From Pseudomonadota bacterium (GTDB taxonomy: Bacteria; Bdellovibrionota_C; UBA2361; OMII01), in assembly GCA_027486155.1 (NCBI GenBank), contig JAIXPR010000098.1, forward strand, positions 1 through 12,408: a DNA stretch of 12,408 nt, written 5' to 3'. Made by a program: the position numbers and the translations under genes. Under the pieces are notes generated by a model. That model was given only the letters and a program-made list of their open reading frames with translations, was not told where the DNA came from and searched no databases. Below are positions 1 through 7,204 of the stretch, piece by piece; within the stretch, counting starts at the first letter, position 1, and each line of letters opens with the position of its first letter.

Positions 1-1
1 G

Positions 2-499
2 GTCGATATCGTTCGCACCGCTGATACCTGCGTTGTGGTACTGGTGCCGGGCATGGGTGATAGCGTGCAGATCATCAAGGCGGGGCTCATGGAGATAGCT
101 GACCTTTTTGTGGTCAACAAAGCGGACCGAGATGGCGCCCTTCTTCTTGAGAAGGATCTCTACACTCTTCTCTCCCTCGAGGAGTTCACTCCGGAGCATT
201 GGAAACCTAGAATCTTGCGAAGCGTCGCCACCGCCGGCGAAGGCGTTGAAGAGATCGTTCAGGGAACCGTCGCCCACCTTGGATGGTTGGAGTCCTCACC
301 CGCGGGGTATTCACGACGCCTGCGCGTGGTTTCCCAAACGATAGCGACGCTCATCGGGGAGAGGGTTACTCGCGCAGTCCTTGCGGGCCAGGAGGAGTCA
401 ATTCAGCGCCTTGCGAAGGCGTGTGTGGCCCGTACCTTAACCCCCATCGAGGCGGTATCCACCTTCCTTGTTACGCGTCGCGATAAAATTAAGTTTTAA
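2..499 (+). CDS. meaB: Methylmalonyl-CoA mutase-associated GTPase MeaB (ArgK family), 5' partial
   Basis: This is the C-terminal 165 residues of a G3E-family P-loop GTPase; the Walker A half lies left of the window. The reading frame is open from base 2 and begins VDIVRTADTCVVVLVPG, then GMGDSVQIIKAGLMEIADLF, then the guanine-specificity motif NKAD, which is the family pattern of MeaB/ArgK. These proteins bind adenosylcobalamin-dependent methylmalonyl-CoA mutase, gate cofactor loading and protect it from inactivation, in the cytoplasm. The C-terminal helical part (after about residue 100 of the fragment) is the usual dimerisation arm and looks complete, ending in TAA at 497-499. The mutase subunits are expected upstream, outside the window. 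The in-frame GTG at 35 is internal and not the true start. Propionate or branched-chain metabolism fits the acyl-CoA dehydrogenase further right. Confidence 0.9.
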   Translation, partial: VDIVRTADTCVVVLVPGMGDSVQIIKAGLMEIADLFVVNKADRDGALLLEKDLYTLLSLEEFTPEHWKPRILRSVATAGEGVEEIVQGTVAHLGWLESSPAGYSRRLRVVSQTIATLIGERVTRAVLAGQEESIQRLAKACVARTLTPIEAVSTFLVTRRDKIKF

Positions 500-526
500 A
501 ATAAGCTCTTAAGCCGCCCCGTAGGT

Positions 527-1144
527 TTGCCGATCCCACCGTTAATGGTTGAACTCCTTTTCTACAACTCGGTGATCGTAACGGTGAGCCTGGCGGTCTG
601 CGCGGTCCTCGCCACCATCGGCGCGATGTTACTTGCGCGGAACATGTTTCACATGTCGACCGCTAGTGTTCGTAGATTCTTCGAGCTTCGCTTTCGGCCA
701 ACCGCGCTGCGATATACTGAGGAGTTTGAATGTCTGTTCGAGAGCTACCGCGAAAAGTCCGCCGTATTGGAGCCGTTCACCGAAAATTACACTAATGTAT
801 TTAATGAGGCGAGGTGGGCCACGCTGGTGATAACGCTAGAGACTCTCAGGCGCGCTCATGAACACCTGTGTCATCTGATTGAAGAGGGCGAGTCAAAGGA
901 CGCGCTCTGTCTCTCCGAATTCCTCATCGCGGCTGGGGACGATCTCGCTCCCTGGAAGTATCGTCACATCAATGATGAGTGGGCGCCTCTGGCGAATTGG
1001 GAACAGGAGGCTCATCTCATTCTTTCCCATGTCATGAAAAACCTTCCCCACGCGCTTCAGCAAGCTCATAAGATAGGGATCGTTCGCGACGGAAAGTTTC
1101 AAGAAGCGATGCGAGTTCTCGATAGAATAAGAGCCGATCTCTAA
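527..1144 (+). CDS. Hypothetical protein with one N-terminal membrane anchor
   Basis: I do not recognise a family. The 205-residue product has a single hydrophobic stretch at about residues 9-37 (from LLFYNSVIV to ATIGAMLLA), followed by a charged, largely helical soluble region of about 165 residues rich in Glu, Arg, Leu and His. It looks like a membrane-anchored protein whose helical domain faces the cytoplasm or periplasm. The longest frame starts at TTG 527, with a weak purine stretch (GTAGG, 521-525) before it. An in-frame ATG at 545 gives MVELLFYN and keeps the whole membrane segment, so the start is uncertain. It lies 27 bases after meaB on the same strand and could be co-transcribed. 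It converges on the acyl-CoA dehydrogenase gene, 56 bases away, with no convincing terminator between them. Confidence 0.7.
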   Translation: MPIPPLMVELLFYNSVIVTVSLAVCAVLATIGAMLLARNMFHMSTASVRRFFELRFRPTALRYTEEFECLFESYREKSAVLEPFTENYTNVFNEARWATLVITLETLRRAHEHLCHLIEEGESKDALCLSEFLIAAGDDLAPWKYRHINDEWAPLANWEQEAHLILSHVMKNLPHALQQAHKIGIVRDGKFQEAMRVLDRIRADL

Positions 1145-1200
1145 AAAGTAGCCCGAGGGTAATTCACGCTGGAGCTCTCGATAGCGACGCGCCCCCGCTT

Positions 1201-2349
1201 TTACGGCTTTTGCAAATCTTTTCGGAGTATATTGGTCATAATCTCACTCGTGCCTCCGCCGATAGGCATCAAACGAAGATCCCGCCACCATCGCTCGGGA
1301 AGAAATTCCGTGGTGTAGCCATAGCCCCCGTGAATCTGAATCGCTTTATCGGCGATCCACACCGCGTCGTCGCATACCATCCGTTTCGCCGCGGCGACGA
1401 GAGGTCGACAATCCTTGGACGAGCACAATTCATCGAGCGCTCGATGGGCGAGCGCCTCTCCAAGTGCGATTCTGCGCTCCATCTCCTGAAGGTACTCAGA
1501 GATGTCGCCGAACTCCCCGATCGTTCGTCCGAACGCCTTTCGCTCACTGGCGTACCGAGTGGAGGCTTGAAGACACATTCGCGCGCCCGCGAGCGAGGTG
1601 AGGGTAAGCATGAGGCGCTCCCAATTGAGGTTCGAGGCCGCTTGTCCCCAACCTTCACCAACTTTGCCCAGCACGCAGGACTCATCAACTTCGACGTCCT
1701 CGAAAGAGAGCTCCGCGGTGTCTGAAGCGTGCCAACCGAGCTTGTGGAGGGTCTTTGAGACCTTGAAGCCCTTGGATTTGGTGTCGACAACGAAGGTTGT
1801 GAACCCTTTATAACCCGCTGATGGATCGGTCTTTGTGAGGACCAAAATGAAATCAGCTCGGGCTCCATTCGTGATGAAGGTCTTTGAGCCGTTAATTTTC
1901 CAACGAGAGCCGTGCTTGGTCGCCGTCGTTCGAATGCTCGCCAGGTCGCTCCCCGCGCCCGGCTCGGTAAAGGCGTACGCCCCTATCGCTTCTCCCTTAA
2001 CGGCTTGTGGTAGCCAGTGCTGTTTAGCTGTCTCCGTTCCGAATTTCTCAAGCGCGTGACTAATGACCAGGGAGTGCATATTGACCCCCACGGTGAGGCC
2101 AACAGAGGCGATCTCCCCAAAAGACTCACACCACGCTCCGGCCAACTTATAGTCACCGCCCACGCCTCCATACTCCTCAGAGATGAGGCGCCCCAGATAG
2201 CCCTGCTCACCGAGAAGCTTGAACACGTCGTTAGGGAAAAACCGCTCCACTTCCCATCGAGCGACGTTGGGGATGAGCTCCTGGTAAACGAGCTTTGTAA
2301 CGGAGTCTATGAACGCCTCATATTCACCGTAGTAGGGGAGTGCTTTCAT
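1201..2349 (-). CDS. Acyl-CoA dehydrogenase (isovaleryl/long-chain-like active site)
   Basis: A full-length 382-residue FAD-dependent acyl-CoA dehydrogenase that makes the alpha,beta double bond in acyl-CoA and normally passes electrons to ETF. The N-terminal helical domain (about 1-120) is followed by the signature AYAFTEPGAGSD (124-135) and the beta domain with WKINGSKTFITNG (150-162). The C-terminal helical domain contains SERKAFGRTIGEF (268-280), IQIHGGYGYTTEFLPERWWRD (near 338-357) and GGTSEI (365-370). The position of the MCAD-type catalytic Glu just before GT is Gly365. Instead, Glu244 in LNWERL matches the helix-G glutamate used by isovaleryl-CoA and long-chain dehydrogenases, so a branched or long acyl substrate is plausible (inference). 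The ATG at 2349 has a GGAGAG ribosome site just upstream and overlaps the preceding gene's TGA as ATGA, a sign of translational coupling. Confidence 0.93.
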   Translation of the reverse strand: MKALPYYGEYEAFIDSVTKLVYQELIPNVARWEVERFFPNDVFKLLGEQGYLGRLISEEYGGVGGDYKLAGAWCESFGEIASVGLTVGVNMHSLVISHALEKFGTETAKQHWLPQAVKGEAIGAYAFTEPGAGSDLASIRTTATKHGSRWKINGSKTFITNGARADFILVLTKTDPSAGYKGFTTFVVDTKSKGFKVSKTLHKLGWHASDTAELSFEDVEVDESCVLGKVGEGWGQAASNLNWERLMLTLTSLAGARMCLQASTRYASERKAFGRTIGEFGDISEYLQEMERRIALGEALAHRALDELCSSKDCRPLVAAAKRMVCDDAVWIADKAIQIHGGYGYTTEFLPERWWRDLRLMPIGGGTSEIMTNILRKDLQKP

Positions 2350-4562
2350 TGAAGTCTCTCCGCGATCACCTCAGCGATATCTCGAACATCGAGCTTCGTC
2401 TCATTGTTAGTTAGTTTAACTCCGTCCTCCATCATCTGCATACAGAAAGGGCACGCTGTGGCTACTGTTGAGGCCCCGGTCGCCGCCGCTTCCTCCGCGC
2501 GGACTGAGTTAACTCGTTCTCCTATCTTCAGATCCATCCAGAAGTGCCCACCTCCGGCGCCGCAGCAGAGGCCGTTCTCTCGGCTTCTCTCCATCTCAAG
2601 GATCGTAAGACCCTTAACCGATCTAAGAGTTTTTCGTGGCGCCTCATACTCATCGTTGACCCGGCCGAGATAGCACGGGTCGTGGAAGGTTACCTCCTTG
2701 AGAGCCTCCTCTTTGAGTGGAAGCTTCTCAGACTCTAAGAGCCGTCTGAGAAGTACGGAGTGGTGAATGATCTCGGGTTGTTTGCCTTCTCCGAGGTTTC
2801 CGAACTGTGGATACTCATTCTTAATCGTGTTGAAGCAGTGAGGGCAGTTCGCGACGAGCGTCTTGAACGATACGGACTTGAGAAGCTCGATGTTCTGCTT
2901 CGCGAGCGTCTGGAAGAGGTTCTCCTCTCCGAGACGACGGGCGGGATCGCCCGAGCACCCCTCCATGGAACCGAGAACCCCGAAGGAGAGTTCCGCCCGT
3001 TGCATGATGGTAACGAGGGACTTCGCGATCTTTTGCTTGCGAGGGTCGAAGGCTGATACGCAGCCAACCCAGTAGAGGTAATCGACCGTATCACCCGGTT
3101 GGAGCTGTCGCACGCCAAGACCATCGAGCCACTTCGCTCGGTCCTCTTGAGGACCGTAGGGATTCGCGCGGCTCTCAAGTGAACGAAGGGTGGCTTGCGC
3201 CTCGTGCGGAAGTTGTCCCTCCATCATCGTGAGGTTACGTCTATTCCCCACGATCTGGTCGACGTGGTTGATTCCAACTGGACAAGCTTGCACGCACGCC
3301 ATACACGTGTTGCAGCTCCAGAAGGTCATAGGGTCCATCACGTCGCCCGCTATCTTCGCGTCAGCGGAGCCCCCCAGGGTGCGAACTGAGCTCTGCACGA
3401 GTGGGTTCTTCGCTCGATACATCCCCGTCGCGTCAAAGCCCTCAGCGGTTTGTCGTAAGGAATTAAACGGAAGGGTCACGTTCGCCATCAGAGAACGGTC
3501 GAGAGCCGCTCCAGGATTTATACCGGTTTGTACCGGCAGAGTTCCCTCGGCTTGGAGCGCGTGCGCGTGGTTACGGGTATCAAGGATGACCCATTTTGGT
3601 GAGAGGGGTTTGCCCGTGAGGTAGGCGGGGCACACCTCTTGGCACCGACCGCACTGGGTACACGCGTCAAGGTCGAGAAGGTTCTTCCATGTGTAGTCCT
3701 TTATCGTGCCGAGACCCAGGGAGAACTCTTCTCCTGTTTCCATCAGTTTCTCAATATCGCCGATGAATGGGAGCGCGCCCTTCGGGCGCTCCGTGCGCGC
3801 GAAGAAGAGGTTAAGAGGACTGGAGACCATATGGAAAAACTTCGTGTACGGAAAGAGCGCGACGAAGGCGTATACGGTGAGGGTATGAAACCACCACATC
3901 ACGAAGTGAATGTCTTTCGTTCGTTCCACAGATAGGAACCATACCGATTTCGCGAAGAGCCACCCTATCGGCGAGTAGAGCTGCCACGGGTCATTTGTTG
4001 CGTGAATACGCAGACCTTCAAGGGCGAAGCCTTGCACCACCAAGACCGCGAGCATCACGAGGATAAACGAGTCGTTGGGACTTACGTGCACCGCGTCCAC
4101 TTTTTGCATAAACCTGCGGTAGCCGAAGTACAGCACTCCCGCGAGAAGGAGGATGCCGAACACATCGCTGAACATCGTTACCCAGAGGTAGAACTGCCCC
4201 TGGTAGATCTTAATACCGAGGTCGTGGTGAATGAACACCATGGTGGTAGTGAATGTGAGAACGAGGAATCCGAAGTAGACAAGAAGGTGCGCGATCGCCG
4301 AACCGCTCTTACCTCGACTAACCTTTCGTTGGAGGAACCCGTGTTGGACCAGGTCGTCGAGCCGCCACCACCAGTGCCCCACGCTCTCTGGGGAGGGGCG
4401 ACCAGCGCGCCACAAGAGGCTTCGTTGCAAAATGCCGTTTACGCCGATAGCGAGGGCAACAACTAAGAGACCGTACAACGCTACTACGTTGGGCAGCGTA
4501 TTAAGATTCCACATGATTTCGCGAGTTGGTGTCATGCGCAGTAAACTAGTCGTATCAGGCAC
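2346..4562 (-). CDS. Membrane Fe-S oxidoreductase, probable ETF:quinone oxidoreductase (EMO/HdrD-like)
   Basis: A 738-residue fusion. A NarI-like membrane domain with about five hydrophobic segments (near 24-46, 90-112, 127-147, 163-183, 217-238) carries candidate haem-ligand histidines such as H92, H112/H113 and H225. Next come two CxxCxxCxxxCP [4Fe-4S] motifs (C301/304/307/311 and C417/420/423/427). Two CCG (DUF224) domains follow: C501, C536, C573/C576, and C630, C666/C667, C704/C707. The first CCG domain has GCSGDPARRLG in place of a full CC. Known relatives, called EMO in syntrophs, move electrons from ETF to (methyl)menaquinone. The gene sits directly upstream of and overlaps an acyl-CoA dehydrogenase, which supports that role. 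The longest frame starts at GTG 4562, but in-frame ATGs at 4535 and 4514 (MWNLNTLPNVV) are equally possible and none has a strong ribosome site; 4514 best fits the membrane domain start. Confidence 0.88.
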   Translation of the reverse strand: MPDTTSLLRMTPTREIMWNLNTLPNVVALYGLLVVALAIGVNGILQRSLLWRAGRPSPESVGHWWWRLDDLVQHGFLQRKVSRGKSGSAIAHLLVYFGFLVLTFTTTMVFIHHDLGIKIYQGQFYLWVTMFSDVFGILLLAGVLYFGYRRFMQKVDAVHVSPNDSFILVMLAVLVVQGFALEGLRIHATNDPWQLYSPIGWLFAKSVWFLSVERTKDIHFVMWWFHTLTVYAFVALFPYTKFFHMVSSPLNLFFARTERPKGALPFIGDIEKLMETGEEFSLGLGTIKDYTWKNLLDLDACTQCGRCQEVCPAYLTGKPLSPKWVILDTRNHAHALQAEGTLPVQTGINPGAALDRSLMANVTLPFNSLRQTAEGFDATGMYRAKNPLVQSSVRTLGGSADAKIAGDVMDPMTFWSCNTCMACVQACPVGINHVDQIVGNRRNLTMMEGQLPHEAQATLRSLESRANPYGPQEDRAKWLDGLGVRQLQPGDTVDYLYWVGCVSAFDPRKQKIAKSLVTIMQRAELSFGVLGSMEGCSGDPARRLGEENLFQTLAKQNIELLKSVSFKTLVANCPHCFNTIKNEYPQFGNLGEGKQPEIIHHSVLLRRLLESEKLPLKEEALKEVTFHDPCYLGRVNDEYEAPRKTLRSVKGLTILEMERSRENGLCCGAGGGHFWMDLKIGERVNSVRAEEAAATGASTVATACPFCMQMMEDGVKLTNNETKLDVRDIAEVIAERLQ

Positions 4563-4925
4563 TTCACACCAGCGGTCTTGTCATCCTCTACCGTACAAAA
4601 CGGCTCGGGCATCGGTCCCTTGGAGATCCATCCTCAAGCGGTTGGGGCGTTGGAGTAGGGGACCGGAAAGGGGCTCTACCGCCCCTAAGGCTCGGCGTTC
4701 CTCGTATTGAGCCACGTGGAGGCGGGGGGGGACACTTCACGGCATCTCCAAGCGATTAGTAGGTAATTGAATATACATGTTATTTGGGGTGTGTGACCCT
4801 TCTCGTTGACAACCCTAGTCCCCCACACAGAGAATAAGAGAAAGGCCATGAGCACTCCCAAATCGCTCCTCCAAGCATCTTTTCAGATAGTTCCTCGATC
4901 CTGCTAGGGCCAGGGTCATCACACT
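4563..4925. other. Divergent intergenic region, G-rich, no confident gene
   Basis: It separates the minus-strand Fe-S oxidoreductase from the plus-strand CBS protein, so it should hold both promoters. What can be seen: G-runs at 4644-4647, 4658-4661, 4670-4673 and an eight-G run at 4724-4731; a 6-bp hairpin AGGGGC/GCCCCT (4669-4674 with 4681-4686); and a 9-bp inverted pair CTTGGAGAT (4619-4627) with ATCTCCAAG (4743-4751). TTGACA at 4806-4811 resembles a -35 box, but the best -10-like AT stretch (GAATAA, 4832-4837) is about 20 bases away, too far for a standard sigma-70 site. A 19-codon frame at 4848-4907 has AAGG only two bases before its ATG and is unconvincing. No tRNA was found. Confidence 0.5.
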
Positions 4926-6320
4926 ATGAATAGCGAACCTTACCATCCCGCAGTCATCCTCTCTCAGAGCTTTCCACTCATCGTCTCGGTGGTGGGGTAT
5001 GTATTTTTCATTGTGGGCTCCCTCGCCATCGCCCGGAGCCGAACAGGACGCCTTGCGGAGCTGGTTGACCTAGGGGTGTTCGGCGCCTCGACCAGCGTCC
5101 GCATCATTGAGAATTCTGAGCGGTATCTTTTATGCACACAAATGGGGCGCCTCTGCTCCTCATTCGGTGCGGGTTTTTGCTTAGCCTTCCTGACCGGATA
5201 TATCGGGAAGCTGCCCGGGAGTCAGGGGGAACTTACCCCGTACGGGATCCTCCTCGCCGCTGTAGCGGCGGCGTTCGTCATGGTAGCGACCCTGGTCGTT
5301 GTGCAGGTAGCAAAAGCGTTTACCCTGCAGTTCCCGGAAAAGACGATGTGTGTTGTGGCCCTGCCTCTTCGCCTCTTCTACGTCGTGGTTGGGCCGCTGC
5401 TGATGTTCATCCATTCCACGGTAGGTCGCGTCTTGGAGCGATGTCACCTCCGTTCCTCGACAGAGCGGGATATCTCGCTGTCGACCGATGATCTCAGTGA
5501 GATCGTGAAGCTCAGTTCGGAGTCCGGAACGATGGAGCAACACGAGCAGCGTCTTATCGAGGGCGTGGTTGACTTCACCGATCGAGTGGTTCGGGAGGTG
5601 ATGACACCGCGGAAGGACATCGTGTGGGCGAAGGATAGCTCTACCACAGCGGACCTGATCTCGTTGTGTACCCGTGAAGGGGTGTCGCGGGTGTTGATCT
5701 GCGGTTCCGATCTCGATGACGTCAAGGGGATGATTCTGGCAAAGGATCTCCTTACCTTCATCAATAAACCGGTGACTACCGACGCGTGGCGCTCCTTGCT
5801 CCGAGATATCTACAAGGTTCCGAATACCAAACCGGTTGATGATCTTTTGCACGAGTTTCGGTCAACCGGCACGCACCTCGGGGTGGTGCTCGATGAGCAC
5901 GGTGGTGTTGGAGGGATCGTGACCCTAGAGGACCTTGTAGAGGAGATCGTCGGGGATATCTTCGATGAGACCGATTCAGCCCTTGAGCGGGAACTGGTGA
6001 TTCGCGAGGTGAATGGAGAGTGGCTTGTGGACGGAGTGGCTGGTATTGACCAGTTGCCGGAGGCGTTTGGTATTAACCCATCTGAGGGGCACTACGACAC
6101 TATCGCTGGGTTCCTGCTCTACCATGTCGGAAGACTCCCGGAGGAAGGAGAGGTGTTCCAGATAGAGGGACTCGAAATTAAAGTCCTCGAGGTACACCGT
6201 CACCGAATCGTGCGTCTTTCGGTGAAAGTTCCCCCTTCCCCTGTCGATTGTGAAGGCCCTGAGGAGCATCCTGTCGCGATGAATGGTGGGGCTCGAAGTC
6301 CCCGCAAAACGGTAGGATAG
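4926..6320 (+). CDS. HlyC/CorC (CNNM-like) family membrane protein with CBS pair
   Basis: A 464-residue protein with the standard order of the DUF21-CBS-CorC family, linked to Mg2+/Co2+ transport or efflux. The N-terminal DUF21-like membrane region (about 12-190) has hydrophobic segments near 16-35, 78-95, 106-130 and 142-163. The CBS pair starts at MTPRKDIVWAKDSST (226-240) and continues through EGVSRVLICG; the second CBS motif includes HLGVVLDEHGGVGGIVTLED (317-336) and LVEEIVGDIFDETD. The C-terminal CorC/HlyC domain (about 355-436) includes GHYDTIAGFLLYHVGRLPEEG. The CBS pair probably senses adenine nucleotides, as in the family. ATG 4926 is preceded by AGGG about ten bases upstream. The DUF21 region is diverged; the CBS and CorC parts are unmistakable. 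It appears to be a single-gene unit. Substrate unknown. Confidence 0.88.
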   Translation: MNSEPYHPAVILSQSFPLIVSVVGYVFFIVGSLAIARSRTGRLAELVDLGVFGASTSVRIIENSERYLLCTQMGRLCSSFGAGFCLAFLTGYIGKLPGSQGELTPYGILLAAVAAAFVMVATLVVVQVAKAFTLQFPEKTMCVVALPLRLFYVVVGPLLMFIHSTVGRVLERCHLRSSTERDISLSTDDLSEIVKLSSESGTMEQHEQRLIEGVVDFTDRVVREVMTPRKDIVWAKDSSTTADLISLCTREGVSRVLICGSDLDDVKGMILAKDLLTFINKPVTTDAWRSLLRDIYKVPNTKPVDDLLHEFRSTGTHLGVVLDEHGGVGGIVTLEDLVEEIVGDIFDETDSALERELVIREVNGEWLVDGVAGIDQLPEAFGINPSEGHYDTIAGFLLYHVGRLPEEGEVFQIEGLEIKVLEVHRHRIVRLSVKVPPSPVDCEGPEEHPVAMNGGARSPRKTVG

Positions 6321-6464
6321 GAGGTTCGTTTCCTGCCCCCTTCGCCAATTAAATAACGTTTGAACCCTTTCGGGGTGCCCGCGCATCTTTAAGGTATGGC
6401 GCCGTAAACCGACCAGGGGACGAATAGCGCTGACTTTTTGAACGGCAGCTCTAAAAACCCTCAT

Positions 6465-6512
6465 GAGCCGCCGTTTTATATTCGTTTTATACGAATATGC
6501 ACTGGGCGGCTC
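6465..6512. repeat. Nested inverted repeat (two-tier hairpin) upstream of 6543 gene
   Basis: The outer arms GAGCCGCC (6465-6472) and GGCGGCTC (6505-6512) are perfect complements. Inside them ATATTCG (6478-6484) and CGAATAT (6492-6498) are also perfect, around the loop TTTTATA. The internal loop is 5 bases on the left and 6 on the right. As RNA this gives a 15-bp interrupted stem that ends 15 bases before the GAGGAG ribosome site. As DNA the inner 21-bp palindrome would suit a dimeric repressor. Which of these applies cannot be told from one sequence. There is no T-tract, so a simple intrinsic terminator is less likely. Confidence 0.6.
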
Positions 6513-6527
6513 TTCCGCTCGGTCTTT

Positions 6528-6533
6528 GAGGAG
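6528..6533 (+). promoter_or_regulatory. Ribosome binding site deciding the 6543 start
   Basis: GAGGAG lies nine bases before ATG 6543. It is the strongest Shine-Dalgarno match in the area and selects this start over the upstream in-frame TTG at 6438. Confidence 0.7.
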
Positions 6534-6542
6534 CGATGCACT

Positions 6543-7181
6543 ATGGACGCCGACACTACCGAGGGACTCCCTTCAACTGAAGAGCTAGCGGACAACCTTC
6601 CAGGGGATATGAACGCCGCCGACGTGGTGTCTTCCGCGCCTCCGGCGCCTCCGGTTGACGCGGCCTCTCTTGAGCCAGCGCCTCAAACCTTGGCTTCGGC
6701 AGAATCGAGCGAACCTTCAACGACCTCCGTTTCCGCTGAGCCAAAAAGTCCTGAGATCTCGGCCTCCAGTGAGAGGGCGGTTGCCTCAGAAAAGGTCAAC
6801 GCGGTAACCCCGACGAGCTTTTCGCACATGTCTGATAGTCCCCGGGTGGACGTGAGCGCCGCTACGGTTGCTCGCATGATGGGAATCGCCTCAACGAGTG
6901 ATCTGCGCGTGCTTGAGGGGCGCGTGGATCTCCTTACGTCCAAGGTCTCAGCTATTCTCACCAAGATGGACCGGTGTCTCTCGATGTTCAGCTCTATTCC
7001 GACGGCGAGTGATATCGGACGGCTTGAGGTGCAGGTCGCGGCGGTCAAGTCGATGATGAAGGAGCTTCTCGATTCAGTTGGCGCCCCCGTGAGCGCGGGC
7101 AAGGAACAGACCGATCGTATCGCGGCGCAGGAGCAAAGTAGGAAGCTTCGCGAAGGAATTAAAACCAACACAGAGTCATAG
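6543..7181 (+). CDS. Hypothetical protein: Ser/Pro/Ala-rich N-terminus with duplicated helical repeat
   Basis: A 212-residue protein of unrecognised family. Residues 1-100 are low complexity and acidic, rich in Ser, Ala, Pro, Glu and Thr, and probably disordered. Residues 117-180 look helical with heptad spacing and contain an internal duplication. TSDLRVLEGRVDLLTSKV (from 118) aligns with ASDIGRLEVQVAAVKSMM (from 155), with Asp120/157, Leu124/161, Glu125/162 and Val128/165 in register. The C-terminal 30 residues are polar and charged. There is no signal peptide or membrane segment, so it is likely cytoplasmic and perhaps an oligomeric scaffold or adaptor (inference). ATG 6543 is chosen for its GAGGAG site. 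The stop is 23 bases before the PHP-like gene, so the two probably share a transcript and may act together. Confidence 0.7.
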   Translation: MDADTTEGLPSTEELADNLPGDMNAADVVSSAPPAPPVDAASLEPAPQTLASAESSEPSTTSVSAEPKSPEISASSERAVASEKVNAVTPTSFSHMSDSPRVDVSAATVARMMGIASTSDLRVLEGRVDLLTSKVSAILTKMDRCLSMFSSIPTASDIGRLEVQVAAVKSMMKELLDSVGAPVSAGKEQTDRIAAQEQSRKLREGIKTNTES

Positions 7182-7204
7182 CATCTCTTTCAGAGGAACC
7201 ACAC

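Larger units (their letters stand above)
6321..6542 (+). other. Intergenic leader region with nested inverted repeat
   Basis: This gap between the CBS protein and the next gene holds no convincing gene. The longer frame that starts at TTG 6438 and runs into the next gene would place 35 extra residues before a much better ATG start at 6543. The main structure is the nested inverted repeat at 6465-6512, given separately. No T-tract terminator for the upstream gene is visible. Confidence 0.5.

Noticed and set aside
3190..3624. Plus-strand frame opposite the Fe-S oxidoreductase gene
   Set aside because: It mirrors a strongly conserved gene and shows no family motifs of its own; the same holds for the other antisense frames over 1201-4562.
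4669..4686. Intrinsic terminator at AGGGGC/GCCCCT
   Set aside because: It has a short 6-bp stem with no T-tract on the plus strand and only a short TTT on the minus strand, and no gene ends beside it.
4848..4907. A 19-codon frame (MSTPKSLLQ...) as a leader peptide for the CBS protein
   Set aside because: The AAGG is only two bases before the ATG, there is no attenuator structure and no regulatory codon run.
5181..5852. Minus-strand 223-residue frame opposite the CBS protein
   Set aside because: It is the antisense of a well-recognised CBS/CorC protein, with no motif or ribosome site.
6438..6542. N-terminal extension of the 6543 gene from TTG 6438
   Set aside because: It would run through the nested hairpin, has no ribosome site, and ATG 6543 has a strong GAGGAG.
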